The notes beneath the pieces were generated by a model. That model did no database searches. It was not told where the DNA came from and saw nothing but the letters and a program-made list of their open reading frames with translations. Made by a program: the position numbers and the translations under genes. From Phycisphaeraceae bacterium (GTDB lineage Bacteria; Planctomycetota; Phycisphaerae; Phycisphaerales; Zrk34): a stretch of 64,000 nucleotides of DNA. The DNA is taken from positions 20,937 through 84,936 of the forward strand of contig JANQHK010000154.1 in the NCBI GenBank assembly GCA_028282685.1. The letters are read 5' to 3'. Shown piece after piece: positions 35,206-43,486 of this stretch (the stretch's first letter is position 1; each line of letters begins with the position of its first letter).

Positions 35206-37215
35206 ATGACCCGACGCACCCTGACGATCATTCGGGTGTTCACCGCTGTGTACTGGGCGGGATTGTTTTACGGGACGCATCGGCCCCGCCTTCACATCGA
35301 CCCGGGCGTGATGATTCCTCATTTGGATAAACTGCTTCATTTTACCTGCTTCGGGGGGCTGGCGGTCTGGCTGGGGCTGAGTCGAATCGGGCGACGGCCG
35401 GTGCTCTGGGCCACGCTGATCGCGCTGGCTTATCTGCCGATCGACGAGATCACGCAACACTGGATGCAGCCGCAGCGCACGCTCGACTGGTACGACGTGT
35501 TGGCGGGAGCGGCGGGGGTGCTGACCGCGGCTGTGGGATTTGCCGTGGTGAAGTACCTGCGCCGACCGGCGACATCGTTCGTCGATCATGCGCGCCTGGT
35601 CAGCGCGATGACCCTGTTCAGCCGATGCTTCGGGCTGGCGCGCGACTGGGCCTTGGCCTTTGCGCTGGGATTCGGCTGGGTCTACGATGCGCTGGTCATC
35701 GCGTTCATGATTCCCAACCTCTTCCGGCGCGCTTACGGCGAAGGGGCGCTGACGGCGGCGTTCATTCCGCATTACACCCGGCTCGACCGCGACGATCCCG
35801 ATACCCGCCGACGCTTTGCCCTGCTCGTGCTTGGATTGCTGTTCACCGGGTTGGCGGGGGTATCGTTGTTGATCTGCGGAGCGAGTTTGGCGGCGGTGTG
35901 GCTGAGTCCGGATTGGCCGATCAAATTTGAACTGACCGGTCTGCTCACCGCGATCACGATCTGGTACATGCCGTTGGTTTGCGTGGTGGCGTTGCTGGGC
36001 GCCATGTTGCAGGTGCACAAGCGCTTCGGCGCTCCGGCCGCAGCGCCGGTGTTGTTGAATGTGTCCATCATTGCCGCGGCGTTGATCGGGCATTTCGCGA
36101 CACACGCGATCGATCCGGTGGCGGTGACAGCGACGATTGCCGGAGCGGTTGCGCTGGCGGGAGTGGCGCAGGTGGTGTGGTTGAAGATCGCGCTGCGTCG
36201 GGTGGGTATTTCGTTGGAAAAACCCCCGCCGCCCTGGAAGCTGCTGCGCGATGAACCGACGCGCCAGGCCGGGCGCGCCATGTTACGTCAATGGCTGCCG
36301 ACGATGGTTGGCCTGATGGTGCTGCAACTGAACACGCTCTTGGACAAGATGATTGCGATGTTCTTCGCCGGACCCGTGGGTACGCAGTTGTCTTTGTTCG
36401 GTCGGATGGTGGACTATCCACTGGTTTCGGGGGATGTGGCCGTGCTGGGTGCGGCGGCGCGGCTGTACGAGTTTCCGCTGGGCGTGTTCGCCATCGCCAT
36501 AGCCACGGCGATCTTTCCCGCACTGTCGCGCGCCAACGATCGGCCGGACGATTTTACGCGTCTGCTGAAACAGGGCTTGCGATTGGCCATGTTCATCGCC
36601 CTGCCGGCGGGCGTGGGGTTGATTCTCGTGCGTCAACCGCTGACGCGCGCGATCTATTACGACGTGGGTAACATCGATGCGGACGACGCCATGCGCATCG
36701 CCACCGTGCTGCTGGGCTACGCATCGGCCGTCTGGGCGTATTCGCTAAACCAGGTACTTGTTCGCGCCTTCTATGCGCAGCACAATCCGCGGACGCCGAT
36801 GTTCGTGGCGCTGTCGATGCTCGGGCTGAACCTGACGCTGAACCTGACGCTGATCTGGATACTCGGCGTGGCGGGGCTGGCGTGGTCGACCGCCATTTGC
36901 GCCGTCATTCAGACTATGCTGTTGCTTTGGAAGGTACGGCGATACGTGGACCGGCCGATCGATCGTGCGGTTTGGAGCGGTTGGCTGAAAACCATGAAAA
37001 TCGCCGCGATTCTTGCCTGCGTGGTCCACCTGTTCCTCATGCGCTTCGACGTGGCGCAGATGAGCTGGGCCGGCGTGGTGGCGCTGCTCATCGGCGCGGT
37101 GGCACTGGGTGGTCTGGTGGTGCTGCTCGGCGGCACGCTTTTGAAAATGGATGAATTGAAATGGGCGCTGGGACGCAAGCGAATCGACCCCGGCGAGGTT
37201 GTCTCAGAGGATTAA
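35206..37215 (+). CDS. murJ: VanZ-like domain fused to lipid II flippase MurJ
   Basis: 669 residues. Residues 1-120 form a VanZ-like four-helix unit (IPHLDKLLHFTCFGGLAVWLG, ALAYLPIDEITQHWMQPQR, DWYDVLAGAAGV). From about 127 a complete MurJ follows: LVSAMTLFSRCFGLARDWAL, NLFRRAYGEGALTAAFIPHY, PTMVGLMVLQLNTLLDKMIA, LYEFPLGVFAIAIATAIFP and YSLNQVLVRAFYAQHNPRTP. MurJ flips the peptidoglycan precursor; VanZ-family proteins affect glycopeptide resistance or cell-envelope function by an unclear mechanism. The reading frame is continuous with no sign of a misjoin. Confidence 0.9.
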   Translation: MTRRTLTIIRVFTAVYWAGLFYGTHRPRLHIDPGVMIPHLDKLLHFTCFGGLAVWLGLSRIGRRPVLWATLIALAYLPIDEITQHWMQPQRTLDWYDVLAGAAGVLTAAVGFAVVKYLRRPATSFVDHARLVSAMTLFSRCFGLARDWALAFALGFGWVYDALVIAFMIPNLFRRAYGEGALTAAFIPHYTRLDRDDPDTRRRFALLVLGLLFTGLAGVSLLICGASLAAVWLSPDWPIKFELTGLLTAITIWYMPLVCVVALLGAMLQVHKRFGAPAAAPVLLNVSIIAAALIGHFATHAIDPVAVTATIAGAVALAGVAQVVWLKIALRRVGISLEKPPPPWKLLRDEPTRQAGRAMLRQWLPTMVGLMVLQLNTLLDKMIAMFFAGPVGTQLSLFGRMVDYPLVSGDVAVLGAAARLYEFPLGVFAIAIATAIFPALSRANDRPDDFTRLLKQGLRLAMFIALPAGVGLILVRQPLTRAIYYDVGNIDADDAMRIATVLLGYASAVWAYSLNQVLVRAFYAQHNPRTPMFVALSMLGLNLTLNLTLIWILGVAGLAWSTAICAVIQTMLLLWKVRRYVDRPIDRAVWSGWLKTMKIAAILACVVHLFLMRFDVAQMSWAGVVALLIGAVALGGLVVLLGGTLLKMDELKWALGRKRIDPGEVVSED

Positions 37216-38000
37216 TCCCGCGACGCTTCGATCAATCGTTCAAACAAGGCGCCGCCGGATGCATGCATTTCGGTTCGCTCCGGATGCCATTGCACTCCGA
37301 GGTAAAAACGATTCGGATCGTTCCCTGTGATTGCTTCGATGATGCCGTCCGGAGCCACGGCAGCCACGCGCATTCGGCCCGGCTCCGCCACGGCCTGGTG
37401 ATGCTTGCTGAAGATGGAGGAAGTGGCCGGCTGAGTATGCGATCCTCCGCTCCCCCATGGCGGGGAAGGGTTGGGTGAGGGGTCAGATTCATGGATGTGG
37501 TCATGTTCCCGCGTCTCACCCTCCCCTGGCCCTGCCCTCGAAGGGAGGGGGATTGGATGAAACGATGATTGCCAGGTGATTTTGTGCTCGCCGCGCGCGT
37601 GCCGCTCTGCGATGTCAGCACCGAGATCGGGCAGGTGCTGATGAAGCTTGCCGCCGTGATGCAGCGCCATCAGTTGCATGCCCAGGCAGATACCGAGAAC
37701 GGGCTGGCGGGTGTGATCCAGCGCATCCAGCAGCGCCAGCTCGAACCGTTGCCGATCGGGATGCATCACATCGGCTTTGGGATGCGTCGGCTCGCCGAAG
37801 GCGGTGGTGTCCGGATCATCCCCGCCGCTGAAAATGAACCCGTGGCACAGCGACAGGTAATCGCTGATGCGTTCGGTGTGATGCGGCAGAAGGATCGGCA
37901 GCCCTCCGGCCTGCTCCACCGCCTGGGCGTACAGGGCGATCGAGTGGTATCGATCGGATGCCGGTGCGCGGTCGCATGTGATGCCGATGATCGGTCGCAT
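37212..38000 (-). CDS. Class I glutamine amidotransferase-like hydrolase (peptidase C26, PuuD-like)
   Basis: 262 residues. PIIGITCD opens the protein, the nucleophile elbow is VLGICLGMQLMALHHGG, and the His/Glu part is SKHHQAVAEPG and LGVQWHPER. Relatives hydrolyse gamma-glutamyl-GABA. Between the two halves lies an insertion of about 45 residues rich in Pro, Ser and Gly (residues about 145-190), coded by palindromic repeat DNA at 37431-37566. The catalytic residues are retained, so it may still work. It overlaps the convergent murJ stop by 4 bases. Confidence 0.85.
   Translation of the reverse strand: MRPIIGITCDRAPASDRYHSIALYAQAVEQAGGLPILLPHHTERISDYLSLCHGFIFSGGDDPDTTAFGEPTHPKADVMHPDRQRFELALLDALDHTRQPVLGICLGMQLMALHHGGKLHQHLPDLGADIAERHARGEHKITWQSSFHPIPLPSRAGPGEGETREHDHIHESDPSPNPSPPWGSGGSHTQPATSSIFSKHHQAVAEPGRMRVAAVAPDGIIEAITGNDPNRFYLGVQWHPERTEMHASGGALFERLIEASRD
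37431..37566 (-). repeat. Palindromic repeat insertion within the amidotransferase-like gene
   Basis: Contains CTCCCCCATGGCGGGGAAGG and CCCTCGAAGGGAGGGGG type stem-forming blocks joined by a unique spacer, all in frame. The style matches dispersed intergenic palindromes of many GC-rich bacteria, here located in a coding sequence. Confidence 0.6.
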
Positions 38001-38059
38001 GGCGCTATTTTACAGTGATTTATGACTTATTTGTCTGTTTTTATCATCGCAAAAAAATA

Positions 38060-38088
38060 TTGTCGGCCGGAAAATCGCTTGCTATATT
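38060..38088 (+). promoter_or_regulatory. Promoter of the His-rich protein gene
   Basis: TTGTCG (38060-38065), 17-base spacer, TATATT (38083-38088). The predicted start near 38095 excludes the longer upstream reading frame and supports the TTG start at 38114. Confidence 0.5.
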
Positions 38089-38113
38089 GATAGACTTCCG
38101 TTTTGGAGATCGA

Positions 38114-38491
38114 TTGCAAAGCCGCATCTGCCAATTTGCTCTCCTGCTTGCGCTGCTGTTGTACGGCAGCGGTGCGGTGGGGTTTGTGCACCTGGCGATC
38201 GAGCACGCTCCGGGCGGCTCCCATTACCACGGCTGCCAGGGAAGTTGCCAACACTCACGTCACGCGGATCACGATGACACCGAGTCATCGGACGACGACA
38301 CATCACACGGCAACGACCTTCAATACTGTGATTTTCTGCTGAGTCTGCATCTGCTGGGCGGTGAGGTGGCCATTGCCCCGCCGATGCTCGCCGAGGAACC
38401 GCCTGTCGGTTATGTCAGGGATTGGTCGGCTCCGGCCATCGTGGTTCGTGCGGTTTCCATACCTTTCGCCCGCGGCCCGCCGATCGCCTGA
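38114..38491 (+). CDS. His-rich exported protein of unknown function
   Basis: 125 residues from a TTG codon with GGAG 5 bases upstream. A signal peptide or anchor (ICQFALLLALLLYGSGAVGF) is followed by a His/Cys/Asp cluster (HYHGCQGSCQHSRHADHDD and DDDTSHGND), a likely metal-binding stretch. A second hydrophobic patch (CDFLLSLHLLGGEVAIAPP) and an ARGPP end follow. No family is assigned. It begins a same-strand group with a prepilin-like protein and a PEP-CTERM protein that itself starts with a His run. A role in metal handling is inferred from composition only. Confidence 0.65.
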   Translation: MQSRICQFALLLALLLYGSGAVGFVHLAIEHAPGGSHYHGCQGSCQHSRHADHDDTESSDDDTSHGNDLQYCDFLLSLHLLGGEVAIAPPMLAEEPPVGYVRDWSAPAIVVRAVSIPFARGPPIA

Positions 38492-38560
38492 TCGCCGCTC
38501 TGATTTTTCCAACCAACATCGTTCAGTCTTCATCCCAACGCCATGATTACGAGGTGTGCA

Positions 38561-39295
38561 GTGCACGCGCGTCGTGCGTTTACCTTGGTCGAGTTGCTGG
38601 TGGTCGTGGCGATCATCGCGCTGTTGCTGGGCATCCTGTTGCCGGCACTGAGCGGTGCGCGCAAAGCTGCATTGACCACCAAGTGCTTGTCCAATCTGCG
38701 CAACATGCAGGTGGCGCACTGGATGTATTTGCAGCAAAACAACGAAGAGCTGATCGATGTTGGCCTGGCGCACGGCGGCAGTCACTTCAATCCCCAGGGC
38801 GCCTGGATCAACACCCTGGAGGATTACTACGGGCAACCGCTGATTCACCGCAGCCCCGTGGACAACAGCCCCCACTGGTCAATGGAAAACGGGGGGCAGG
38901 GCATCCCGGTAGGCACGTTACCCGATGGCACGGTTCAGTATCGGCTGACCAGCTACGGCGTGAACAACTACCTCACTTCGGTAGCCCCGTTCGAACCGTA
39001 TCGCAAGCTCAACAAGGTGCCGTCTCCCTCCTCGACGGTGCAGTTTCTGATTATGGCGTTTGAGGGCAGTTTCGCCGGCGCCGATCACACGCACGTCGAG
39101 GGTTGGGATGAAGGGCCCGTCGCGCCGATCAAAGCCGCCCGCCAGGTCGAGATCCAGGCTCACGGGGGCCCGGAGAAGTCCTTCAAGTCGGTTTCCAATT
39201 ACGGATACCTCGACGGCCATGCCGAAACGCATGCCTTCGAGGAAGTTTACACGGATTATGAACGTAACAAATTCGACCCCGCCGTCGCGCAGTAA
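38561..39295 (+). CDS. Prepilin-type (DUF1559-like) exported protein
   Basis: 244 residues from a GTG preceded by GAGGTG; an ATG at 38543 is less likely. The N-terminal methylation motif [21 protein letters not shown] is classic for type II pseudopilins, with the cleaved Ala-Phe junction. The C-terminal [18 protein letters not shown] resembles the H-X9-DG tail of planctomycete pseudopilin-like proteins. It is probably processed by a prepilin peptidase and exposed on the cell envelope. Function unknown. Confidence 0.8.
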   Translation: MHARRAFTLVELLVVVAIIALLLGILLPALSGARKAALTTKCLSNLRNMQVAHWMYLQQNNEELIDVGLAHGGSHFNPQGAWINTLEDYYGQPLIHRSPVDNSPHWSMENGGQGIPVGTLPDGTVQYRLTSYGVNNYLTSVAPFEPYRKLNKVPSPSSTVQFLIMAFEGSFAGADHTHVEGWDEGPVAPIKAARQVEIQAHGGPEKSFKSVSNYGYLDGHAETHAFEEVYTDYERNKFDPAVAQ

Positions 39296-39326
39296 ACGAC
39301 GGCCCTTTTTGACAAGGAGTTAACAG

Positions 39327-40037
39327 ATGAAGTTTCGCTTAATGATGATGGGCATGGGTGTGAGTCTGATCATGATCCAGTCCGCACTGGCTCAACACCA
39401 CCACGCCGGAGATATTTACCTCGATTTGTCTCAAGACGGGACCGAGGTGCTGGTCGGGTCCGGTCCGGGCGATTTCGATGAGAAAGTCTTCGCCGCGGAT
39501 TTGGAACAACTGCTCGCCGGCGAACCCTGGGAAACAAACGAACCCGGGTACGATTCCAGCCATCCCGGCCCGTTTAACACCGGTCACAGCATGGGCTTTT
39601 CCATTCTCGATGCGTTGCGTCAATGGGACGGGAACGACTTCGACACCATCGCCAGTGAACAAATGGAAGTCGGTTTCCTGAGTCTCGGTGAGACAACGCC
39701 GACCACCGCCGATACGACCGTTCAGGGTTTTCGCCTTGACATCGATCCTGACGGCGGCTGGCACAAGCACCTCGATTACGAGCTGCCCGACGGAACGGCG
39801 AGCGGCGTCTACCTGCTGAAGCTGCAACTGGAGTTGTTTGACGGGCCGCGCGAATCGACCTCGGCCACCCAGATCGCAACTTCGGATCCGTTCTACCTGG
39901 TGTTCGGCCTGGGCGCCGATGAGAACACCCACGACGCGGCGATCGAATACGTCGAGCACGAGATCGTTCCGGAACCGACGACGATCGCATTGCTGGGCAT
40001 CGGCGGTCTGATGGCACTGCGCCGCCGACACCGCTGA
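39327..40037 (+). CDS. PEP-CTERM sorted exported protein
   Basis: 236 residues with AAGGAG upstream. A signal peptide (MKFRLMMMGMGVSLIMIQSALA) is followed by mature QHHHAGDIYLDLSQDG. The C-terminus is a textbook PEP-CTERM tripartite signal: VPEPTTIALLGIGG, hydrophobic stretch, then RRRHR. The exosortase at 48.4 kb is the obvious sorting enzyme. The central domain is unrecognised, predicted beta-rich, with more His (HSMGF, HKHLDYEL). Confidence 0.85.
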   Translation: MKFRLMMMGMGVSLIMIQSALAQHHHAGDIYLDLSQDGTEVLVGSGPGDFDEKVFAADLEQLLAGEPWETNEPGYDSSHPGPFNTGHSMGFSILDALRQWDGNDFDTIASEQMEVGFLSLGETTPTTADTTVQGFRLDIDPDGGWHKHLDYELPDGTASGVYLLKLQLELFDGPRESTSATQIATSDPFYLVFGLGADENTHDAAIEYVEHEIVPEPTTIALLGIGGLMALRRRHR

Positions 40038-40072
40038 ACGCGGCCGATCACAATTCGCCGACAACCACTCAA

Positions 40073-40094
40073 CCCCGCCACCCGGCGGGGTTTT
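40073..40094 (+). terminator. Terminator after the PEP-CTERM gene
   Basis: CCCCGCC/GGCGGGG stem with a four-base loop and TTTT tail. It runs into the stop codon of the convergent nuclease gene. Confidence 0.8.
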
Positions 40095-40824
40095 ATTTGA
40101 ACTTGACCAGCCCCTGGATGTGTGAGTAAAGCGATGCGGCAAATCGTTCGATTCCGATGTCATCGGCAGTTATGGAGTATATGCCTTCTTCCCCCTGGTC
40201 CCGGCTGGAAAGTATCAGGCACGCCGCATCATACAATTTTTCACGAATCAGTCGGCGGCAGAGGATTTCGTAGCGTTGAGCATATGAGGTGTTTTTGAAT
40301 TCATCGAAAACAGAGAAATGAGGTTCTTTCACCCTCACAGGTTGAGACGATGCTGGGCAATTTTCCAGCAACATCAGATATCCGAGCCAGGGACGTGGTG
40401 AATTCTGGAATGCACCGTCGCGATAGGCGGTCCAGAAATCATGCGAACTGCCGATTGCTTCTTCGGTGCGGTTGTTGAAGTTGTTACCGAAGGAAGGGCC
40501 GACTTGGGACTTGAATTCAATGGTGGCCATGAGTTGTTTCTCGTGAACAATGACCATATCCCATTCCTTGGTCGGTCGAAAAAAACCGGGCAGAATGGTT
40601 TGTCTACGCTGCAGGTAAACACATTCACCGGGCAATCCAGCACTTTGGACCAAATGTTCAATGAGCTTGATAAAGCCATCCAATTGCTTGCCGCCGGTTA
40701 CCGCACTTCGTCCGCCGTGGTCCTTGCGGCCGGATTGCTTGCCTTGGTTATTCAGTTGTTCTTTGCGTGTGATCCAGAAATGGCTGACCGCTTTGGCTGT
40801 ATGATGCTGTAAATCCCGATCCAT
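40093..40824 (-). CDS. PaeR7I/XhoI-family type II restriction endonuclease, RM system 2
   Basis: 243 residues, matching the roughly 246-residue PaeR7I family along its length as I recall it: SGRKDHGGRSAVTGGKQLDG, LPGFFRPTKEWDMVIVHEKQ, IEFKSQVGPSFGNNFNNRTE and SYAQRYEILCRRLIREKLYD. The PD-(D/E)xK catalytic residues are Asp in EWDMVIV and Glu-Phe-Lys in ATIEFKSQ. Family members cut CTCGAG. Its ATG overlaps the methyltransferase stop by one base (TGATG), so it is translated by reinitiation after the methylase. The region is AT-richer than its surroundings. Confidence 0.9.
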   Translation of the reverse strand: MDRDLQHHTAKAVSHFWITRKEQLNNQGKQSGRKDHGGRSAVTGGKQLDGFIKLIEHLVQSAGLPGECVYLQRRQTILPGFFRPTKEWDMVIVHEKQLMATIEFKSQVGPSFGNNFNNRTEEAIGSSHDFWTAYRDGAFQNSPRPWLGYLMLLENCPASSQPVRVKEPHFSVFDEFKNTSYAQRYEILCRRLIREKLYDAACLILSSRDQGEEGIYSITADDIGIERFAASLYSHIQGLVKFK

Positions 40825-41810
40825 CAGGCGGCCTCCGTGTGCGGATGGATATGGACTTTTGTCGAATCAAACAGATTTCGCGTTTGCGAATGGATGCGAC
40901 GACAGGCCTTGTCGAAATACTCAGGATCGATTTCAACCCCAAGACTATTTCGTCCACATTTGGCAGCGGCGATCGTTGTGGTGCCCGAACCCAGAAAGGG
41001 ATCTAAAACCGTATCGCCAACGAAACTGAACATTCGGATCAATCGTTCCGCTAATTCAACCGGATACGGCGCAGGGTGCTGCCGCGTTGATGCGCCCGTA
41101 AGACCAGTCCATATCTGTTGGAACCATAGACGATGTTTGTTTTCCGGAATGATACTTAACAACCGCTTCAGCGGGGAAGGACTGCGGTAGCCCCCGGGCT
41201 TACGCTCCATCAAGATGAATTCGATATCGTTTTTTATTACGGCGTTCGGTTCGTAGGGCTTTCCGAGAAAACCCCCGCCGCCTTCGATCTCGTATGCCGC
41301 ATTGGCGATTTTGTGCCAGATGATCGGAGCCAGGTTGTCGTACCCGATCCTGCGGCAGTGGTCCTGAATCGATGCATGGAGGGGAACCACCGTGTGTCTA
41401 CCGTTGTTCTTCCGGCGCGATAAACACACGTCGCCAACCACACAGACCAATCGCCCTCCCGGCACCAGGGCATGGTGACATTGCTTCCAGACGAGATTTA
41501 GCGCGTCGATAAATTCATCATAGTTTTCAATGTGGCCCAGTTGCCTACCATGTTCTCGATAGCGCTTCAGTGTCCAGTAAGGCGGCGATGTAATCACCAA
41601 ATGGATGCTTTCCGGTCGCAGGAAATTCATCTCGCCGGCATCACCACAATAAAGCTGGTGTTGCGTTGGTAATTGACCCAGAAATACCTCGATCTGATTA
41701 GTTAGAGTTGGGTCTTTGGCAATGCGGGGTATTGCAGCGTCTGAGACCTCAATGGATTTGAGCGAATCAGGCAATGAGTTCGATATGGCCTGATCAAAAT
41801 CGTTTGGCAT
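40824..41810 (-). CDS. Type II DNA methyltransferase (N4C or N6A, beta class), RM system 2
   Basis: 328 residues. Motif IV TSPPYWTLK near residue 74 comes before motif I DPFLGSGTTTIAAAKCGRN near the C-terminus, the beta-class order. It directly precedes the PaeR7I-like nuclease and should protect its site. The known partners of PaeR7I/XhoI-type enzymes are, as far as I recall, N6-adenine enzymes of a different class, so this looks like an alternative methylase pairing. The start ATG has no ribosome-binding site and lies 6 bases from a -10 box. Confidence 0.9.
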   Translation of the reverse strand: MPNDFDQAISNSLPDSLKSIEVSDAAIPRIAKDPTLTNQIEVFLGQLPTQHQLYCGDAGEMNFLRPESIHLVITSPPYWTLKRYREHGRQLGHIENYDEFIDALNLVWKQCHHALVPGGRLVCVVGDVCLSRRKNNGRHTVVPLHASIQDHCRRIGYDNLAPIIWHKIANAAYEIEGGGGFLGKPYEPNAVIKNDIEFILMERKPGGYRSPSPLKRLLSIIPENKHRLWFQQIWTGLTGASTRQHPAPYPVELAERLIRMFSFVGDTVLDPFLGSGTTTIAAAKCGRNSLGVEIDPEYFDKACRRIHSQTRNLFDSTKVHIHPHTEAA

Positions 41811-41816
41811 GATGAC

Positions 41817-41845
41817 ATTCTATCGTTTCAGCACGCTCATGCCAT
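41817..41845 (-). promoter_or_regulatory. Promoter giving a leaderless mRNA for RM system 2 methylase
   Basis: Minus-strand ATGGCA (41840-41845), 17-base spacer, TAGAAT (41817-41822), then six bases to the ATG. The -35 box sits inside the last codons of lipA. Confidence 0.45.
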
Positions 41846-42805
41846 ACCGGTGATATCCCACCCCCGAACTCGTTTGGCTTGCCGGTCGGCGTGGTAGGAA
41901 CTGCGGACCATCGGGCCGGACTCGACGTGCGCGAAGCCCATCGCCTCGCCGCGCCGTTTGTATTCGGCGAATTGGTCGGGCGTGACGAACCGCGCCACCG
42001 GCAGGTGTATTGGCGTGGGTTGAAGGTACTGGCCGATCGTCAAAATGTCGCAGGCCCCTTCGTCCCTCCGTCTTTTCGTCCCTTCGCTCTTCGTCTTTTC
42101 CAGCACATCCGCCATCAGGGCGTCCACTTCGTTGTCGCTTTCTCCGATGCCGACCATGATGCCCGTCTTGGTCACGAAGCCCTGCTCCTTGCCGCGGCGG
42201 AGCAACTCCACCGAGCGATCGTACTTCGCCTGGGGGCGCACGGCTTTATACATCCGAGGCACCGTTTCCAAATTGTGATTCAATACATCGGGCCTGGCTT
42301 CGAGCACGGCTTGCAGCGCATCCCAATCGCCGCAGAAATCGGGAACGAGCACCTCGATCTGTGTCTTGGGCGATTGAGCGCGCACCTGGCGAATCGTCTT
42401 GGCCCAGATGCCCGCCCCCCCATCCGGCAGTTCATCGCGGTTGACCGAGGTGATGACCACGTAGTCGAGGTCCATGATCTTCACCGCTTCGCCGACGCGG
42501 CGCGGCTCGTCCTCATCAAGCAGCGGCGGGCGACCGGTTTTCACGTGGCAGAACCCGCACGAGCGCGTGCAGGTGTCGCCGAGGATCATCAGCGTCGCCA
42601 CCCCGGCCGACCAGCATTCTCCGAGGTTCGGGCATTTGGCTTCTTCGCAGACGGTATGCAGGTCGTGACTTTGCACCAGTTGCAGAAGATCGCGGTATTC
42701 CTCGCCGCGCGGCAACTCGGCGCGCAGCCAGCGCGGTTTGCGCTTCGGTGCGGCTTGCTGCGGCCGATTCTCCAGCACCCGGTTGGTCAGTGAATATCGC
42801 TGCAT
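41837..42805 (-). CDS. lipA: Lipoyl synthase
   Basis: 322 residues. It carries the auxiliary cluster motif [12 protein letters not shown], the radical-SAM motif CTRSCGFC and the C-terminal RSSYHADR serine ligand. It inserts two sulphurs into octanoylated proteins. Before [16 protein letters not shown] there is an extra basic segment of about 13 residues ([15 protein letters not shown]), coded by repeat-word DNA at 42055-42100, not expected in the family. No lipB is adjacent. A TTG 6 bases upstream is an alternative start. Confidence 0.95.
   Translation of the reverse strand: MQRYSLTNRVLENRPQQAAPKRKPRWLRAELPRGEEYRDLLQLVQSHDLHTVCEEAKCPNLGECWSAGVATLMILGDTCTRSCGFCHVKTGRPPLLDEDEPRRVGEAVKIMDLDYVVITSVNRDELPDGGAGIWAKTIRQVRAQSPKTQIEVLVPDFCGDWDALQAVLEARPDVLNHNLETVPRMYKAVRPQAKYDRSVELLRRGKEQGFVTKTGIMVGIGESDNEVDALMADVLEKTKSEGTKRRRDEGACDILTIGQYLQPTPIHLPVARFVTPDQFAEYKRRGEAMGFAHVESGPMVRSSYHADRQAKRVRGWDITGMA
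42055..42100 (-). repeat. Repeat-word insertion within lipA
   Basis: On the coding strand it consists of GACGAA and GGGACGAA words, and it shares the 13-base GAGGGACGAAGGG with the nadE insertion. The frame is kept. Confidence 0.6.
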
Positions 42806-42847
42806 GGGCAACGCGACATTGTAGCCGGTTCACACAACCGCACCCAG

Positions 42848-43360
42848 TCAGCCCATGCCGAACGGGTCTTCATCGGCGCTGTTGCCGTAGACCGCCGGCA
42901 CCTTGCAATCGAGCATGCGCAGGTAGGTGACCAACTGACCACGGTGATGGTAGAGGTGATTGAACATGATCATGCGGATGGCGGTCAGACGCGGCATCTG
43001 CATGATCACCTCGTCATTGGATAGCAGCGTCCATGGGGCCCCGGCCTCTTCATCGCTTAATCCGGACAGGTAAGCACGGGCCTCGGTCATGGAGCGGTCG
43101 AACTCACCGAGTATGGCTTCGTGGGATTCGGGTTCCTGGAAAGTGTATTCCGCTTTGCCGACGTCCATGCTTTCGGAGGAAACCATTTTCGCTACTTCCC
43201 CCGGGCCGGATGCAATGTGCCAGGCCAGTTGCCCCAGCGACATCGCCCGTTCGTGGGGTTTCCACGTCAGTCGATCGGCGGGCGCTCGCTCCAGCACCTT
43301 GCGCGTGGCGGTGTGTTCCTGGTTGAACTCTTCGAGGTAGGGTTCGGTGAGTCGGGGCAT
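42848..43360 (-). CDS. DinB-family four-helix metalloprotein
   Basis: 170 residues from the ATG at MPRLTEPYLEEF, with AAGGAGA upstream. Metal-binding histidines are in LGQLAWHIASGPGE and FNHLYHHRGQLVTYLRML. DinB-superfamily proteins include thiol transferases and stress-induced proteins; the function here is unknown. It is divergent from an hxlR-type regulator with shared operators (43404-43462), so it is probably that regulator's target. Confidence 0.88.
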   Translation of the reverse strand: MPRLTEPYLEEFNQEHTATRKVLERAPADRLTWKPHERAMSLGQLAWHIASGPGEVAKMVSSESMDVGKAEYTFQEPESHEAILGEFDRSMTEARAYLSGLSDEEAGAPWTLLSNDEVIMQMPRLTAIRMIMFNHLYHHRGQLVTYLRMLDCKVPAVYGNSADEDPFGMG

Positions 43361-43403
43361 GTGATTCTCCTTGCGTAGTGAGTCTCGCATCGCGCTCCAA
43401 GTA

Positions 43404-43462
43404 ACTTGCACAGTACAAGTTGCGAAGGGGTATAATAGCCACCTGTCTTGCATTGTGCAAGT
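43404..43462. promoter_or_regulatory. Divergent promoters with two HxlR-type operators
   Basis: Two palindromes of the form (A/T)CTTG-N7-CAAGT lie at 43404-43420 and 43446-43462, with centres 42 bp apart. The minus-strand promoter uses TTGCAC in the second palindrome (43455-43460), a 17-base spacer and TATTAT (43432-43437). The plus-strand -10 TATAAT (43431-43436) overlaps it almost exactly, with TTGCAC (43406-43411) in the first palindrome at a long 19-base spacing. Confidence 0.7.
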
Positions 43463-43486
43463 AAGTGTCTAAAATATTTCATTGTA

